From Methanoculleus sp. UBA77 (GTDB lineage: Archaea > Halobacteriota > Methanomicrobia > Methanomicrobiales > Methanoculleaceae), in the NCBI GenBank assembly GCA_002499455.1, contig DALN01000032.1, forward strand, positions 1,037 through 6,974: DNA of 5,938 nucleotides, in the 5' to 3' direction. A model generated the notes under the pieces. It had not been told where the DNA came from and did not search any database. It saw only the letters and a list, made by a program, of their open reading frames with translations. The stretch's first letter is position 1; each line of letters starts with the position of its first letter. Shown piece by piece: positions 5,037 through 5,938 of this stretch. The position numbers and the translations under genes are program-made.

Positions 5037-5938
5037 ATGCCCCGCTTCAACCTCAGCCCCTCGCTCATCGGCTGGTACTTCTACCACGACTGCGAACGCT
5101 ATCTCCGCTATCACGCGACCCCGGAGCAGGAGCGCGAGGCGGCCGGGATCCCGGCGGTCCCGCCGGACAGGAGCCCGGTGACGAAGGCCCTCCTCGAGGC
5201 GGGAGTCCGGTGGGAGGAGGAGGTCGTCCGGACCAGGCTTGCCGGGGGGGTGCGCATCCCGGAGGGGGCAGGCCCCCTCACCGGCCGGTCGTTCTCGATC
5301 GAGGAGAGTTTCGAGGTCCTCGCCAGCCTCTCGCCGGGGGAGGCGGTCTACCAGCCGACCATCCCGGTCTCGGTCCACTTCCTCCGCAATTACGGCCTCG
5401 CTCCGGACCTGCACCGGTTCTCCCCCTGCCGCCCCGACCTCGTCCGGCTCGGCAAGGAGCGGCAGGTCCTCGAGATCATCGACATCAAGGCGAGCGAGGA
5501 CCTCAGCATCAGTCACCGGGTCCAGGCGACGCTGTATGCCCTCATCCTCGGCCACGCCCTCAACCTCGTCGGGATCGATCTCCCGGTCGACCTCGACCGG
5601 GCGGGGATATGGCTCTACGGCGAGGACGGGCCGGAGTCGTTTCGCCTGCACCTGAACATCCGGGTGATCGAGGACTTCTTCCGCCACCGGCTCCCGGCAA
5701 TCCTCTCCGGTCCGGCGGCGGACGTCCCCTGGCACATCACCTCGCGGTGCGAGTCCTGCGAGTTCTACCCTCATTGCCGGCACGAGGCGGAGGCGACCGG
5801 CTCGGTCTCGCAGATCCCCGGCCTCTCCTCCGTCGGGCGGCGTTACCTCCGCGAGGCCGCGTGGGACGGCGGCCGTCCCATCAACACGCTCGACGACCTC
5901 GCGGGGTTCCTCTCGGATCCCGGGAGCGACCGCTGCCT
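5037..5938 (+). CDS. RecB/Cas4-like PD-(D/E)xK nuclease with Fe-S cysteines (partial, 3' end missing)
   Basis: The open frame starts at ATG 5037 and continues past the window edge; 300 codons are visible. The nuclease core is clear: D134 in CRPDLV, then D149-I-K151 in LEIIDIKAS, then the Q163-x3-Y167 helix motif in VQATLYAL, the signature of the RecB/Cas4/AddB/Dna2 branch. Four cysteines are placed as in the 4Fe-4S members of that branch: C19 near the N-terminus in YHDCERY, and C238, C241 and C247 in CESCEFYPHC after the core. Residues about 265-297 (IPGLSSVGRRYL and INTLDDLAGFL) look like a helical DNA-binding or linker element, as in TM0106-type proteins. Such proteins either end soon after or continue into a superfamily 1 helicase; the window cannot tell which. 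Predicted role is DNA end processing or repair. No cas genes are nearby, so a CRISPR role is unsupported. No earlier in-frame start exists close by. Confidence 0.85.
   Translation, partial: MPRFNLSPSLIGWYFYHDCERYLRYHATPEQEREAAGIPAVPPDRSPVTKALLEAGVRWEEEVVRTRLAGGVRIPEGAGPLTGRSFSIEESFEVLASLSPGEAVYQPTIPVSVHFLRNYGLAPDLHRFSPCRPDLVRLGKERQVLEIIDIKASEDLSISHRVQATLYALILGHALNLVGIDLPVDLDRAGIWLYGEDGPESFRLHLNIRVIEDFFRHRLPAILSGPAADVPWHITSRCESCEFYPHCRHEAEATGSVSQIPGLSSVGRRYLREAAWDGGRPINTLDDLAGFLSDPGSDRC

Noticed and set aside
4260..5783. Two long minus-strand open frames, 4260-5009 and 5013-5783
   Set aside because: Both are antisense to the fasciclin and nuclease genes, which have strong motif support; the minus-strand products have none.
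5037..5938. Cas4 belonging to a CRISPR system
   Set aside because: The motifs fit Cas4 relatives, but there is no repeat array or other cas gene in the window, and the visible part already exceeds the usual Cas4 length of about 200 aa.

Overview
The window reads as a high-GC methanogenic archaeon, probably Methanomicrobiales and perhaps close to Methanoculleus; the genus is an inference without any database search. The grounds are a FilR1-type (DUF1724) winged-helix regulator, a family concentrated in methanogens; AT-rich TATA/BRE-like patches about 25-35 bases before several start codons instead of strong Shine-Dalgarno sites; and a lipobox lipoprotein rich in N-glycosylation sequons. No rRNA, tRNA, CRISPR array, insertion sequence or integrase was seen.

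Layout, left to right: (1) a complete FilR1-family regulator, 77-901 (+). (2) A small unrecognised protein with a six-cysteine C-terminal patch, 1001-1240 (+), preceded by a perfect 8-bp palindrome at 929-947. (3) A convergent five-helix membrane protein of the DUF6790 type, 1257-1760 (-). (4) A divergent intergenic region, 1761-1911, holding promoter-like patches and several repeats, including a 10-bp perfect inverted repeat that surrounds the next start codon. (5) A TIM-barrel protein of the endonuclease IV/sugar isomerase fold, 1912-2817 (+). (6) A cytoplasmic thioredoxin-NHL propeller protein resembling NHLRC2, 2861-4315 (+). (7) A fasciclin-domain lipoprotein, 4368-4940 (+), ending in a hairpin plus T-tract. 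(8) The first 300 codons of a RecB/Cas4-like PD-(D/E)xK nuclease with four cysteines placed for a 4Fe-4S cluster, 5037 to the window end (+).

The genes do not form one obvious pathway. The TIM-barrel and thioredoxin-NHL genes are co-oriented and 43 bases apart, so they could share a transcript, although the second has its own TATA-like patch. The regulator may control itself or the small cysteine-rich gene through the palindrome. The fasciclin and nuclease genes look like independent units separated by a terminator. The least-explained items are the cysteine-rich small protein, the TIM-barrel protein with an incomplete ligand set, and the repeat cluster around its start.
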